Shown here in pieces: positions 1 to 6,414 of a stretch of DNA of 14,828 nt. Source of the stretch: CG2-30-40-21 sp043806395 (lineage in GTDB: Bacteria > UBA9089 > CG2-30-40-21); contig JAZDHC010000286.1 in assembly GCA_043806395.1 (NCBI GenBank), forward strand, positions 1 to 14,828, given 5' to 3'. Position numbers and translations under genes: made by a program. The notes below the pieces were generated by a model. It was not told the DNA's origin, did no database searches, and saw only the letters and a program-made list of their open reading frames with translations. Position 1 is the first letter of the stretch; each line of letters opens with the position of its first letter.

Positions 1-354
1 CCGGGAGCTAAATCCTATGTCCTGAAAGTTTCGGGGGATGGCTTAACTGAAGAAATAATAATTGATGATAAATCAGAATTTTCTTTAGATTTTCCCGAAT
101 TTAATGTCCGCCAGGAAAAAAACTATTCGTGGCAAGTAAAAACCTGCGCCTGGAAAGATGGACAAGTCTGCGGCCGATTCAGCTCTGCTCAAAGTTTTAA
201 AACCTTCCGCCTTCCTTCGCCTCAAAACCCATTTCCTGAAAATAACGGCCAACTTTCTACTGATGAAAAATATATTTCTTGGCAAAAAGTTCCTAAAGCC
301 AAGGCCTACCAATACTATAAATTCTCTGCGACTCTGCGTCTCTGCGGTTCATAA
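1..354 (+). pseudogene. Fibronectin-III-like protein fragment, 3' end replaced by half a repeat element
   Basis: The frame is open from base 1 to a TAA at 352-354 (117 codons), with no start in the window. The residues look like an extracellular beta-sandwich domain of the fibronectin III type: 'YSWQVKTCAWKDGQVCGRFS' followed by a Ser/Phe-rich strand, a Pro-rich linker (about residues 75-82) and the start of a second similar domain ('YISWQKVPKAKAYQYYK'). The second domain breaks off at about residue 106, exactly where half of the MITE-like repeat begins (316). The last dozen residues and the stop come from repeat DNA. I infer a surface or secreted protein truncated by a repeat-associated rearrangement. 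It may still be translated. The family call rests on pattern only; the body of the gene lies outside the window. Confidence 0.5.
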
Positions 355-395
355 TGAGAATTACTGCCTACCGACAATTAAGAGTTGTTGAGACA
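316..395 (+). mobile_element. Half copy of the MITE-like element
   Basis: These 80 bp match the right-hand part of the full element at 6105-6295 almost base for base, from 'TATAAATTCTCTGCG' to the terminal 'GTTGTTGAGACA'. The left arm is absent, and coding sequence of the fibronectin-like frame is joined directly at 316. The outer flank after GAGACA is GGAG. Without the left end no target duplication can be read. The copy has probably lost its left half by deletion or recombination. Confidence 0.75.
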
Positions 396-653
396 GGAGT
401 CATTTATCTCCTCTATAAAATCCGTGATAAAGGACAATGTCGATGAACATATCTTCCCCCTCCCAAAAATAAAATCTTCTCTGAAGGGGAAAAACTAATA
501 TTGCCATATATCAATACTTTTTTCAACTATTTTTTTATTCTTTACCACACCCATCTAAAAACTTGAACATCGAGTATAATGATTTTTTGGGACAAGCAAG
601 AATCGTGCCGAACAGTATTGACTCTGTCCCTTCTTTCCCACTCTGTCCCTTTC
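396..653. other. Non-coding stretch between the half element and the thioredoxin gene
   Basis: No convincing reading frame is present. The stretch is AT-rich and holds a short inverted GGGACA/TGTCCC pair (about 589-594 and 626-631) and loose direct repeats of 'ACTCTGTCCC' near the thioredoxin stop. A weak C-rich/G-rich pairing near 455-490 is not good enough to call a terminator. Confidence 0.5.
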
Positions 654-675
654 CTAACTCTGTACCTTCTTCATC
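621..675. repeat. Degenerate direct repeat of ACTCTGTCCCTTC type
   Basis: Three imperfect copies begin at 621 (ACTCTGTCCC), 640 (ACTCTGTCCC) and 657 (ACTCTGTACC), each followed by TTC/TTTC. The third copy overlaps the 3' end of the thioredoxin-like gene, so its last residues (KVQS) are written by repeat sequence. Confidence 0.5.
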
Positions 676-1199
676 TCCCCAAGCATATCCTCTGAATTCC
701 TATACCCAATCACCTGATGAATAACCTTCCCATCAGGGTTTATAAACAAAATGGTTGGCAATGATCTTGCCCCATATCTGGCAGGGGTTTGCCTATCTGT
801 ATCAACATCCACCTTAACACAGACAAACCTTTGGGCAAGCTGGATAACATCCTTGTTTGTCCAAGTTTCCTCATCTAACTTTACACACCACCCACACCAC
901 TGGGCAAAAAAGTCAACCATCAAGGGGCAATTTTTCTCCTTAGCCATTTTCAATCCATCATCAAAAGCCGTAACCCATTGTATGTTAGTGACTTCCATTG
1001 GCTTTTCCTGAACTGCCTCAGCTACAGTCTTTGTGGCTGTATTGATAGAGTTTTCTGCCAGAAGTGCTGCCTCCTTAGCCATATTGATGGGTTTTTTTAC
1101 CATAAGTGTTACTTCCTTAGCCACATGTTTTTCCTTAAGATCAGGGCACTGACACCCAATGAGACACATAACCATCAGACAGATACATAATCGTAACAT
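654..1199 (-). CDS. Thioredoxin-fold lipoprotein
   Basis: The 181-residue protein begins at the ATG at 1199, chosen because AGGAGGT lies just upstream and the protein then starts with a clean lipoprotein signal: a hydrophobic stretch and lipobox L-I-G-C with Cys16. Residues 20-70 form an Ala/Lys/Glu-rich helical spacer. The thioredoxin domain covers about 72-181, with active site W-C-G-W-C (101-105) and cis-Pro loop 'SLPTI' (Pro149). 'CPLMVDFFAQWCGWC' resembles the DUF255/thioredoxin_7 group. It is probably anchored to a membrane and faces the periplasm, where it would reduce or exchange disulfides; the partner is unknown. A promoter lies at 1233-1261, back to back with that of the TPR gene. 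A longer in-frame start at 1277 is rejected because it would bury the lipobox and run across the promoter. Confidence 0.85.
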   Translation of the reverse strand: MLRLCICLMVMCLIGCQCPDLKEKHVAKEVTLMVKKPINMAKEAALLAENSINTATKTVAEAVQEKPMEVTNIQWVTAFDDGLKMAKEKNCPLMVDFFAQWCGWCVKLDEETWTNKDVIQLAQRFVCVKVDVDTDRQTPARYGARSLPTILFINPDGKVIHQVIGYRNSEDMLGEMKKVQS

Positions 1200-1232
1200 T
1201 CCACACCTCCTATCCTGATCTCTGCTCTCAGT

Positions 1233-1261
1233 AGTATACCACAAACATAGAAAAATATCAA
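1233..1261 (-). promoter_or_regulatory. Sigma70-type promoter for the thioredoxin lipoprotein gene
   Basis: On the minus strand TTGATA (1261-1256) and TATACT (1238-1233) are separated by 17 bp, about 34 nt upstream of the ATG at 1199. The -35 box is 9 bp from that of the divergent TPR gene promoter. Read from sequence only. Confidence 0.6.
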
Positions 1262-1270
1262 ACAAAATTA

Positions 1271-1299
1271 TTGACATGCTTGCCTATTTGTGATATTAT
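1271..1299 (+). promoter_or_regulatory. Sigma70-type promoter for the TPR gene and purD
   Basis: TTGACA (1271-1276) and TATTAT (1294-1299) are separated by exactly 17 bp. The sequence after the -10 box, TTTAAGGTAATA (1299-1310), recurs after the vapBC promoter. Confidence 0.65.
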
Positions 1300-1346
1300 T
1301 TAAGGTAATATTAACCGCGTAATGATTGATTGGAGTTAGATAAGAG

Positions 1347-2513
1347 ATGAAAAATATCCTGATTGTCCTGATTATCCTCTTCTGTTCAAAATTAGCCTTT
1401 GCTGCAGGGGAAACTAATAGTCTACTTGATAAGATTGCTGCAAATATAAAAGAAAAGAAATGCCATCTGGCGATTGATCAAATAAAGCAACAGCTAATGA
1501 CCTCCCCCAGAAATCCCCAGCTTTTCGTATTGCTCAAAAAGGCACTTAAATCTGAGACAATCCTTACCTATGAGGAACTTTTCCGCTCATACCCTCAAAA
1601 TGGGATGCTTGCTCAAGAGCTTGGGTATATTTATCTTGAGCAGGAGGAAAGGGATAAGGCTATTAATCTGTTTGAAAAAGCTATTGAATTGGGTATTCCT
1701 CGAAAAGAGTTAGTAGGCATTATTGGACAACTATACGCAGAAAAAGGCAATTCCACCAAAGCAATTTCCTTGCTTAAGGAAGCAGTAAAGGTTAATAATC
1801 AGGATACCATTTCTCTTCAGACATTAGAAGGAATCTATGATCTTGAAAAACCAGACAAACAAAGGGTAGTCAGCAAAAAGATGAAAAAGATGCTGCTGAT
1901 AAATTCTTTGATGGATGCAGGGTATAATTATGCAGGTATTGAGGAATATATGGCAGCTATTGAGATGTATAAACGGGTATTAAAAGTAGATGCCTTGGCT
2001 GAGGAGCCATACTTAGCCATGGCTGATGCTTATAGAAAAAGTGGAGACCTTTCCTTAGCCATTCATCATTATCTAAAAGCAGCGGACAGTATCCATGATG
2101 AGGAGACGCTTTCCTCTGTTTATAAATGGCTGGGGATACTCTACATTCTTGTAGATAAAAGAGAAGCAGCTATCGAATACCTTCCTGCAGGCATACCTGA
2201 TGAGTGTGAGGAATTGCTTCCGTATCTATCTAAATGTCTCAACCTGCCAATGTATACTGATAGGATAAAAAATGACTCTGCCTTAAATCAGTTGCAAAAT
2301 GGTAAACTTAATGAAGCCATCGAAATATATGAACGCATAAAAGAGAAGGATGCTAATCTTTACTTTGGCTTAGGGGTTGCATATTGTGTTAAGGATTCGC
2401 TTGGCGAGTCCATGAGTAATTTCCTGAAGGTGATTGAATGTAGTCCTACCCCTAATACATCAAAGATAGCAGGGCAAATGATTAAGATAATAAAGATTCA
2501 GATGAGTAGATGA
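1347..2513 (+). CDS. Secreted or periplasmic TPR-repeat protein
   Basis: A 388-residue protein. The N-terminus is a Sec signal peptide with a hydrophobic core at residues 4-13 and likely cleavage after AFA (residues 17-19). Tetratricopeptide-like helix pairs follow: about 92-160 ('GYIYLEQEERDKAINLFEKA' and the next unit), 192-280 ('YAGIEEYMAAIEMYKRVL', 'MADAYRKSGDLSLAIHHYLK') and 310-370 ('LQNGKLNEAIEIYERI'). TPR arrays are protein-binding scaffolds; no catalytic domain is visible and the partner is unknown. The ATG follows a GGAG motif and the promoter at 1271-1299. purD starts 33 nt after the stop with no promoter seen between, so the two are probably cotranscribed. The role in the envelope is inferred from the signal peptide only. 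Confidence 0.8.
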   Translation: MKNILIVLIILFCSKLAFAAGETNSLLDKIAANIKEKKCHLAIDQIKQQLMTSPRNPQLFVLLKKALKSETILTYEELFRSYPQNGMLAQELGYIYLEQEERDKAINLFEKAIELGIPRKELVGIIGQLYAEKGNSTKAISLLKEAVKVNNQDTISLQTLEGIYDLEKPDKQRVVSKKMKKMLLINSLMDAGYNYAGIEEYMAAIEMYKRVLKVDALAEEPYLAMADAYRKSGDLSLAIHHYLKAADSIHDEETLSSVYKWLGILYILVDKREAAIEYLPAGIPDECEELLPYLSKCLNLPMYTDRIKNDSALNQLQNGKLNEAIEIYERIKEKDANLYFGLGVAYCVKDSLGESMSNFLKVIECSPTPNTSKIAGQMIKIIKIQMSR

Positions 2514-2546
2514 GCGTAAGCATTCAGCTATCAGCGGAGGAAAAGA

Positions 2547-3845
2547 ATGAAAATATTGGTTATTGGTTCAGGTGGCAGGGAACATGCCATTTGTTGGAAA
2601 CTTAAACAAAGTAAGCTTGTGGACACTATTTATTGTGCCCCGGGTAATGCTGGGATAGAGCAAGTAGCAAATCGTGTCCCTATTATCCCTGGTTCCCCGG
2701 AATATATCCAGAAATTAATCCATTTTGCTAAGAATAATAAAATAGACCTGACTGTTGTGGGTTCAGAGTTACCATTGGCAGACGGTATTGTTGATCGTTT
2801 TCAGGAGGCAGGCTTAAAAATATTTGGTCCATCAAAGGATGCAGCCATCCTTGAGGCAAGTAAGGTATTCGCCAAAAGGTTCATGTCTCGCAATGCCATC
2901 CCCACGGCAAGGTTTCAGGTTTTTAAGGATGCTCAGTCAGCGGTAGAGTATGTGAGTAATACTCCTATGCCTGTGGTTATCAAGGCTGATGGACTGGCTG
3001 CAGGCAAGGGTGTGATAATTTGCAGCCGTGTTGAGGAGGCAGTTGCTACCATTAATAAGATTATGGTTGAGCATTCGTTTGGCGAGGCAGGGGCACAGAT
3101 TATTATTGAGGAATGCTTAATCGGGGAAGAGGTGTCGGTTCTTGCCTTTACAGACGGAGAACGAGCGGTTCAGATGGTATCAGCTCAGGATCATAAACGA
3201 GTTTTCGATCATGATAAGGGACCAAATACCGGTGGTATGGGTGCCTATGCCCCGTATCCAGGGTTTACGACTCAACCGCCAGAGGGGCTCCCTCTTTATG
3301 ATCTTATCCAAAAGGATATTTTAGAGCCTACCATCCGGGGGCTGCGGGAAGAGGGCAGAAAATATATCGGGGTTATTTATCTTGGATTAATGCTTACCCC
3401 TGGCGGGATAAAGGTTTTAGAGTATAACATCAGATTTGGTGACCCGGAGTGTCAGGTGATACTTCCATTGTTGGACACGGATCTTGTTGATATTATGCTT
3501 GCCTGTATTGAACACAGATTGCAGGAGATTACCATAAAATGGAAACAAGCCGCGAGTCTGTGCGTGGTTATGACCTCTGGCGGATACCCGGCATCGTATA
3601 AAAAAAATCTGCCAATTACAGGGCTTGATGAGGCAGCCTCAATGAATGCTGTTACTATCTTTCATGCTGGAACGGATATGAAAGATGACCAAATAGTTAC
3701 AGCTGGCGGCAGGGTAATAAATGTTGTTGCTTGTGGGGATGATGTTCTTAAGGCAAAAACTCTGGCGTATGAGGCTGTGAATTTGATACACTTTGACGAT
3801 GCTCATGTTAGAGGAGATATTGGGGATAAGGCAATGAAGAGATAG
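2547..3845 (+). CDS. purD: Phosphoribosylamine-glycine ligase (GAR synthetase)
   Basis: PurD joins glycine to 5-phosphoribosylamine using ATP, the second step of de novo purine synthesis, in the cytoplasm. The 432-residue length fits the family. Landmarks are the N-terminal nucleotide-fold motif G-S-G-G-R-E-H (7-13), the ATP-grasp segment 'KADGLAAGKGV' (146-156), the conserved 'QDHKRVFDHDKGPNTGGMG' region (214-232), the metal/ATP motif 'EYNIRFGDPE' (292-301) and a C-terminal GARS-C domain ('MTSGGYPASY'). The ATG has GGAGG a few bases upstream. The gene follows the TPR gene by 33 nt and has no other purine gene beside it, so it is likely read from the TPR promoter. No residue of the expected active site looks altered. 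Confidence 0.96.
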   Translation: MKILVIGSGGREHAICWKLKQSKLVDTIYCAPGNAGIEQVANRVPIIPGSPEYIQKLIHFAKNNKIDLTVVGSELPLADGIVDRFQEAGLKIFGPSKDAAILEASKVFAKRFMSRNAIPTARFQVFKDAQSAVEYVSNTPMPVVIKADGLAAGKGVIICSRVEEAVATINKIMVEHSFGEAGAQIIIEECLIGEEVSVLAFTDGERAVQMVSAQDHKRVFDHDKGPNTGGMGAYAPYPGFTTQPPEGLPLYDLIQKDILEPTIRGLREEGRKYIGVIYLGLMLTPGGIKVLEYNIRFGDPECQVILPLLDTDLVDIMLACIEHRLQEITIKWKQAASLCVVMTSGGYPASYKKNLPITGLDEAASMNAVTIFHAGTDMKDDQIVTAGGRVINVVACGDDVLKAKTLAYEAVNLIHFDDAHVRGDIGDKAMKR

Positions 3846-3887
3846 TAAAAATAAAAATGCCACAGATTCACAGAAGAAATAAATTAA

Positions 3888-3968
3888 ATGAATAAGAAAG
3901 AGTTTTTTGAGAAAAATTTAGTACTGGCTACAGAATTTAGGAGGAAAGATTATGAAGAAAACCATTAA
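3888..3968 (+). pseudogene. Short frame resembling the start of a DUF5647-type protein
   Basis: A 26-codon frame encodes 'MNKKEFFEKNLVLATEF' and then runs into unrelated residues and a stop. The first 17 residues resemble, from memory, the N-terminus of small DUF5647-like proteins ('MN..EFF.KNL.LATEFSRY'), which I associate with antitoxin-like genes such as the one starting at 3952. The AGGAGG site of that gene lies inside the frame, so this could be a broken relic or a leader peptide coupled to it. No clear ribosome binding site precedes its ATG. Confidence 0.3.
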
Positions 3969-4227
3969 TTATAGTTCAACTGTTTCCGCTAATGACGATT
4001 TGCGTTCAGAGTACCGCTTTGATTATTGTGAAGCCAAACCAAATCGTTTTGCTAAAAAGGCAGTAGAAGGACAGGTTGTCGTAGTCCTGGATGAGGATAT
4101 CTCAAAGATTTTTCGTACACCTGAATCTGTTAGATCTGTGCTCAGAGCACTTATTACCACAATGCCAGTTATTACCACAATGCCAGTACGCCCACAGCAG
4201 AAAATGCGGATGAAGGACAGAGTTTAA
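3952..4227 (+). CDS. Small antitoxin-like hypothetical protein
   Basis: A 91-residue protein starts at an ATG preceded by AGGAGG (3940-3945). The central part, 'SEYRFDYCEAKPNRFAKKA' then 'VVVLDEDISKIFRTPESVRS' and 'VLRALI', matches the general look of a common family of small proteins ('YDFDYSKAKPNRFA...VVLD.DV...F.....VN.ALR.LI') often found near toxin-antitoxin genes. I infer a DNA-binding or antitoxin-like role only by that resemblance; no toxin partner follows on the same strand. The C-terminus contains an exact in-frame duplication (ITTMPV twice, 4153-4188) and a basic tail, so the usual end of the family may have been altered. The function is unknown. Confidence 0.6.
   Translation: MKKTINYSSTVSANDDLRSEYRFDYCEAKPNRFAKKAVEGQVVVVLDEDISKIFRTPESVRSVLRALITTMPVITTMPVRPQQKMRMKDRV
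4153..4188 (+). repeat. 18-bp in-frame tandem duplication
   Basis: 'ATTACCACAATGCCAGTT' at 4153-4170 is repeated at 4171-4188 with one change in the last base. It writes I-T-T-M-P-V twice within the small antitoxin-like gene. One difference in 18 bases suggests a recent slippage event. Confidence 0.85.
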
Positions 4228-4247
4228 TAAATAGTTGACATTTAATT

Positions 4248-4331
4248 TGCCACAAAGGCACTAAGGCTCAAAGTTACACAAAGTGTTAATTTATCTTTTG
4301 TGTCCCTTGGCGTCTTTGTGTCTTAGTGGCA
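4248..4331. repeat. Imperfect palindromic repeat (TGCCACAAAGGCAC type)
   Basis: The left arm starts 'TGCCACAAAGGCACTAAGG' and the reverse complement of the right arm starts 'TGCCACTAAGACACAAAG'. The arms pair over roughly 36 bp with several mismatches around a short AT-rich centre. It lies between two convergent genes. A single arm of the same type is at 6374-6399. No target duplication was recognised. Confidence 0.6.
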
Positions 4332-4373
4332 TATGTAAAGTTAATTATTGGCTTGCATATATTTGGGACATTG

Positions 4374-4787
4374 TTATCCACAAGAGAATCTCTCTTGTTC
4401 TACAAACTCCCTTGGTCTTAAAATCTTAATTTCTTCATATTCTTTTAAGGTAAGAAGATGTTTGTCGCCTGATATAATAAATTTAGCTCTACCTTCTATG
4501 GCACATTCTAAAAATATATTATCAGTTAAGTCCTCTTGTATCACGCTAAGTCTTTTAGTTGTCGTAATTCTTTCGGTATAGGCAACATAATTAATCATAA
4601 TCCTTTGTATTTCAAATGGAGTAAGTCCAAATTTTTCATACCCTAAGACCCTGATAATTTCTATTTCTATATCTTCTGTCGTAAGCAAGATGAATTCCTT
4701 TTTCATTGCCTTATTTAATATAACTCGTGGTAAACCATTCCAGAATAAAGCGGATATAACTACATTAGTATCAAATACAATCCTCAC
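4374..4787 (-). CDS. PIN-domain toxin, COG1569-like
   Basis: A 137-residue protein of the PIN ribonuclease fold. Visible acidic positions are Asp6 in 'VFDTNVVISAL', Glu41/Glu43 after the first helices, Asp89 in 'DLTDNIFLECAIEG' and Asp108 in 'IISGDKHLL'; such residues bind the Mg2+ used to cut RNA. The pattern with 'N.IFLECAIEG.A.FIISGDKHLL' fits the putative-toxin PIN family typed as COG1569. The start is a GTG at 4787, two bases after the stop of the upstream antitoxin, with GAGGAG inside the antitoxin's end as ribosome binding site. This spacing suggests translational coupling. The residue after GTG leads directly into the conserved beta-strand, so no longer start is needed. Confidence 0.85.
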   Translation of the reverse strand: MRIVFDTNVVISALFWNGLPRVILNKAMKKEFILLTTEDIEIEIIRVLGYEKFGLTPFEIQRIMINYVAYTERITTTKRLSVIQEDLTDNIFLECAIEGRAKFIISGDKHLLTLKEYEEIKILRPREFVEQERFSCG

Positions 4788-4789
4788 TA

Positions 4790-5008
4790 TTATCTAACTC
4801 CTCTTGATTCATGTATGATTTTTTCTATATCTTCTTCGGAATAATTAGAAAAACCGTTTTCTTTCGCTACTCTTTCTGTAAATGAATAGATATTCTTTTC
4901 CAGTGAAAATAATATCATTTCAGATTTCTTACCTTTAGATGCCATTTTAATATCAGGTAAAGATAGATGTCCATCATCTATCTTACCCATATATCTTACT
5001 GCTTCCAT
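4790..5008 (-). CDS. Antitoxin of the PIN-domain pair
   Basis: A 72-residue protein just upstream of the PIN toxin. The ATG at 5008 is preferred to a TTG two codons earlier because AGGAGG lies 9 nt before the ATG but only 3 nt before the TTG; an in-frame TAA lies just beyond. The N-terminal half ('YMGKIDDGHLSLPDI') resembles the swapped-hairpin start of AbrB-like or related antitoxins. The C-terminal half ('ERVAKENGFSNYSEEDIEKI') resembles the toxin-binding tail of small antitoxins paired with PIN proteins. It would neutralise the toxin and probably repress the pair's own promoter; no clear promoter was seen in the 120 bp upstream. The assignment rests mainly on gene order and size. Confidence 0.7.
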   Translation of the reverse strand: MEAVRYMGKIDDGHLSLPDIKMASKGKKSEMILFSLEKNIYSFTERVAKENGFSNYSEEDIEKIIHESRGVR

Positions 5009-5136
5009 TAACAATTACCTCCTCTTTTTCTTCTGTCATAACTAACTCATTTTTTGTAATTGATGCTTCTTTGTTTGTTGTTCTGTACTATGTTCACCAA
5101 AAATGTGGGTAAGAGTCAGTACACAAAAGGGGATTA

Positions 5137-6090
5137 TCAGACAACACCCTTCACCTCTGCTACAGTTTTCTTTACAGCCTCCACTGACCGATCAAAGGCT
5201 TGTTGCTCTGCATCTGTCAGCTTAATCTCAATTATTCTCTCTATTCCATTTGCCCCAAGGATTACAGGCACACCTACAAAATACCCATTAACCCCATACT
5301 CACCCTCAAGCAGCACGCAGCAAGGCAAAATCTTTTTCTTGTCAAAAACTATTGATTCAACCATTTCTATGGCACTCCATGCTGGAGAGACAAAGGCAGA
5401 GCCTGTACCCATTAAACCTACTATCTCTGCCCCAGCATTTCGTACCCTTTCCTCAATTTCGTCCAGTACGACGACGGATAGAAATTCCTCTACTGGAATA
5501 CCCCCTATCTGACAACAACTCCGGACAGGTACCATAGTATCCCCATGACCGCCAAGAACCATGGCATTAACACTTTCCACAGATACCCCAGCTGCCTGAG
5601 CCACAAAATACCTGTACCTTGTAGAATCAAGCACACCAGCCATACCAATGAGCCTGTTTTTAGGAATATTTAATCTCATGGCTAATCGAAACACAATGGC
5701 ATCCAGCGGATTGGCTACAGATATAACGATAGCATTCGGACAGTAACTGCGGATACCCTCAGCCACCATATCTGTAATTAATAGATTTGTGGCTAATAAT
5801 TCCTCTCTGGTAGGAATGCTGCCGTCAGGTCGCACGGTTCGCGGCACACCAGCAGTATTTAATACAATCTGAGCATCCTTTATAACCTCATAAGACTTGC
5901 TGCCTTCAATGGTTACATCAGTACTAATTACTGGAATCCCTTCGGCAATATCCAGACACTTACCCTTTGCCACAGCAGGTCCCTTGACATCAACCAATCC
6001 AATAGACCGTGCCAACCTGCGATTGGCTATCTCTTGAACAAGCACGCCGCCAATATTTCCTCCGCCAATAATACCGATTTTGGTTATCAT
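5137..6090 (-). CDS. mdh: Malate dehydrogenase, lactate/malate dehydrogenase family
   Basis: A 317-residue NAD-dependent dehydrogenase interconverting malate and oxaloacetate. Visible parts are the Rossmann loop 'GIIGGGNIGG' (6-15), Asp34 at the end of the second strand (NAD over NADP), 'NTAGVPR' with Arg84 at the position that separates malate (Arg) from lactate (Gln) enzymes, 'SVANPLDA' (124-131), 'LDSTRYR' with Asp155 and Arg158, and the catalytic His in 'GGHGDTMVP' (His182). The mobile substrate loop between Arg84 and Arg95 is about five residues longer than the usual 'PRKPGMSR' form. The ATG follows GGAGA. A full MITE-like element ends 14 nt upstream of the ATG, so the native leader is interrupted. 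The next upstream gene is the probable Re-citrate synthase, which would use its product. Confidence 0.88.
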   Translation of the reverse strand: MITKIGIIGGGNIGGVLVQEIANRRLARSIGLVDVKGPAVAKGKCLDIAEGIPVISTDVTIEGSKSYEVIKDAQIVLNTAGVPRTVRPDGSIPTREELLATNLLITDMVAEGIRSYCPNAIVISVANPLDAIVFRLAMRLNIPKNRLIGMAGVLDSTRYRYFVAQAAGVSVESVNAMVLGGHGDTMVPVRSCCQIGGIPVEEFLSVVVLDEIEERVRNAGAEIVGLMGTGSAFVSPAWSAIEMVESIVFDKKKILPCCVLLEGEYGVNGYFVGVPVILGANGIERIIEIKLTDAEQQAFDRSVEAVKKTVAEVKGVV

Positions 6091-6104
6091 GTGTTTTCTC
6101 CTAC

Positions 6105-6295
6105 TGTCTCAACAACCTTAAACTGACGCAATGGTAGTAATTCTCATTTTGATATTTTTCCACCGCAGAGACGCAGAGACGCAGAGTCGCAGAGAAGAAA
6201 CGCTGAGTGAAGCATATAAAATTCTCTGCGACTTTGCGTCTCTGCGGTTCATAATGAGAATTACTGCCTACCGACAATTAAGAGTTGACGAGACA
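6105..6295 (-). mobile_element. Full MITE-like element, copy B, with CTAC target duplication
   Basis: A 191-bp element bounded by TGTCTC and GAGACA, flanked on both sides by CTAC (6101-6104 and 6296-6299). On the minus strand it reads the same way as copy A on the plus strand: 'TGTCTCGTCAACTC' first, '...GTTGTTGAGACA' last. Inner inverted arms (ACCGCAGAGACGCAGAG against CTCTGCGTCTCTGCGG) allow a long hairpin. It carries about one more 9-bp CGCAGAGAC-type unit than copy A. No open frame lies inside, so it would depend on a transposase elsewhere. A 4-bp duplication with central TA resembles IS5-group targets; that link is inference. Confidence 0.8.
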
Positions 6296-6300
6296 CTACA

Positions 6301-6306
6301 ATAATA
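6301..6306 (-). promoter_or_regulatory. mdh: Possible -10 box of mdh, just upstream of the inserted element
   Basis: On the minus strand TATTAT sits in GTGATATTATT, the same 11 bases as around the -10 box of the TPR gene (about 1290-1300). No good -35 box is found 16-18 bp upstream, where a hairpin repeat lies. If it is active, the MITE-like element would be transcribed as the mdh leader. Confidence 0.3.
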
Positions 6307-6307
6307 T

Positions 6308-6366
6308 CACTCCTTCAGGGTGTAGAAACGCAAGTGCATTTGCGTCTTTACACTATTGAAGGGGTG
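6308..6366. repeat. Long imperfect hairpin repeat
   Basis: The arms at 6308-6333 ('CACTCCTTCAGGGTGTAG...') and 6340-6366 ('...TGAAGGGGTG') pair over about 26 bp with a few mismatches around a GTGCAT loop. The inner part is a perfect AACGCAA/TTGCGT-type stem. It resembles an interspersed repeat rather than a terminator, since no T-run follows on either strand. Confidence 0.65.
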
Positions 6367-6373
6367 CATTTTT

Positions 6374-6399
6374 CTTTGTGCCTTCGTGTCTTTGTGGCA
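6374..6399 (-). repeat. Single arm of the TGCCACAAAG repeat
   Basis: On the minus strand it reads 'TGCCACAAAGACACGAAGG' and continues with CACAAAG, matching either arm of the palindrome at 4248-4331. The partner arm is missing here. Confidence 0.55.
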
Positions 6400-6414
6400 A
6401 ACCTTCCCTTTCTC

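Larger units (their letters stand above)
6091..6414. other. Intergenic stretch built of repeats
   Basis: Between mdh and the citrate-synthase-like gene there is no reading frame. The interval contains a complete MITE-like element (6105-6295), a -10-like TATTAT (6306-6301, minus), a long hairpin (6308-6366) and one arm of another palindromic repeat (6374-6399). Little sequence is left unexplained. Confidence 0.75.

Noticed and set aside
589..631. GGGACA/TGTCCC inverted pair as a terminator after the thioredoxin gene
   Set aside because: The stem is only six pairs with a loop of more than 30 bases, and the T-run is on the wrong side for the minus-strand transcript.
6105..6295. Structured RNA or riboswitch instead of a mobile element
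   Set aside because: The 4-bp duplications around both full copies and their presence at unrelated genes favour an inserted element, although a leader effect remains possible.
6308..6366. Hairpin as a transcription terminator for the citrate-synthase-like gene
   Set aside because: No run of T follows the stem on the minus strand, and the stem is long and imperfect like an interspersed repeat.
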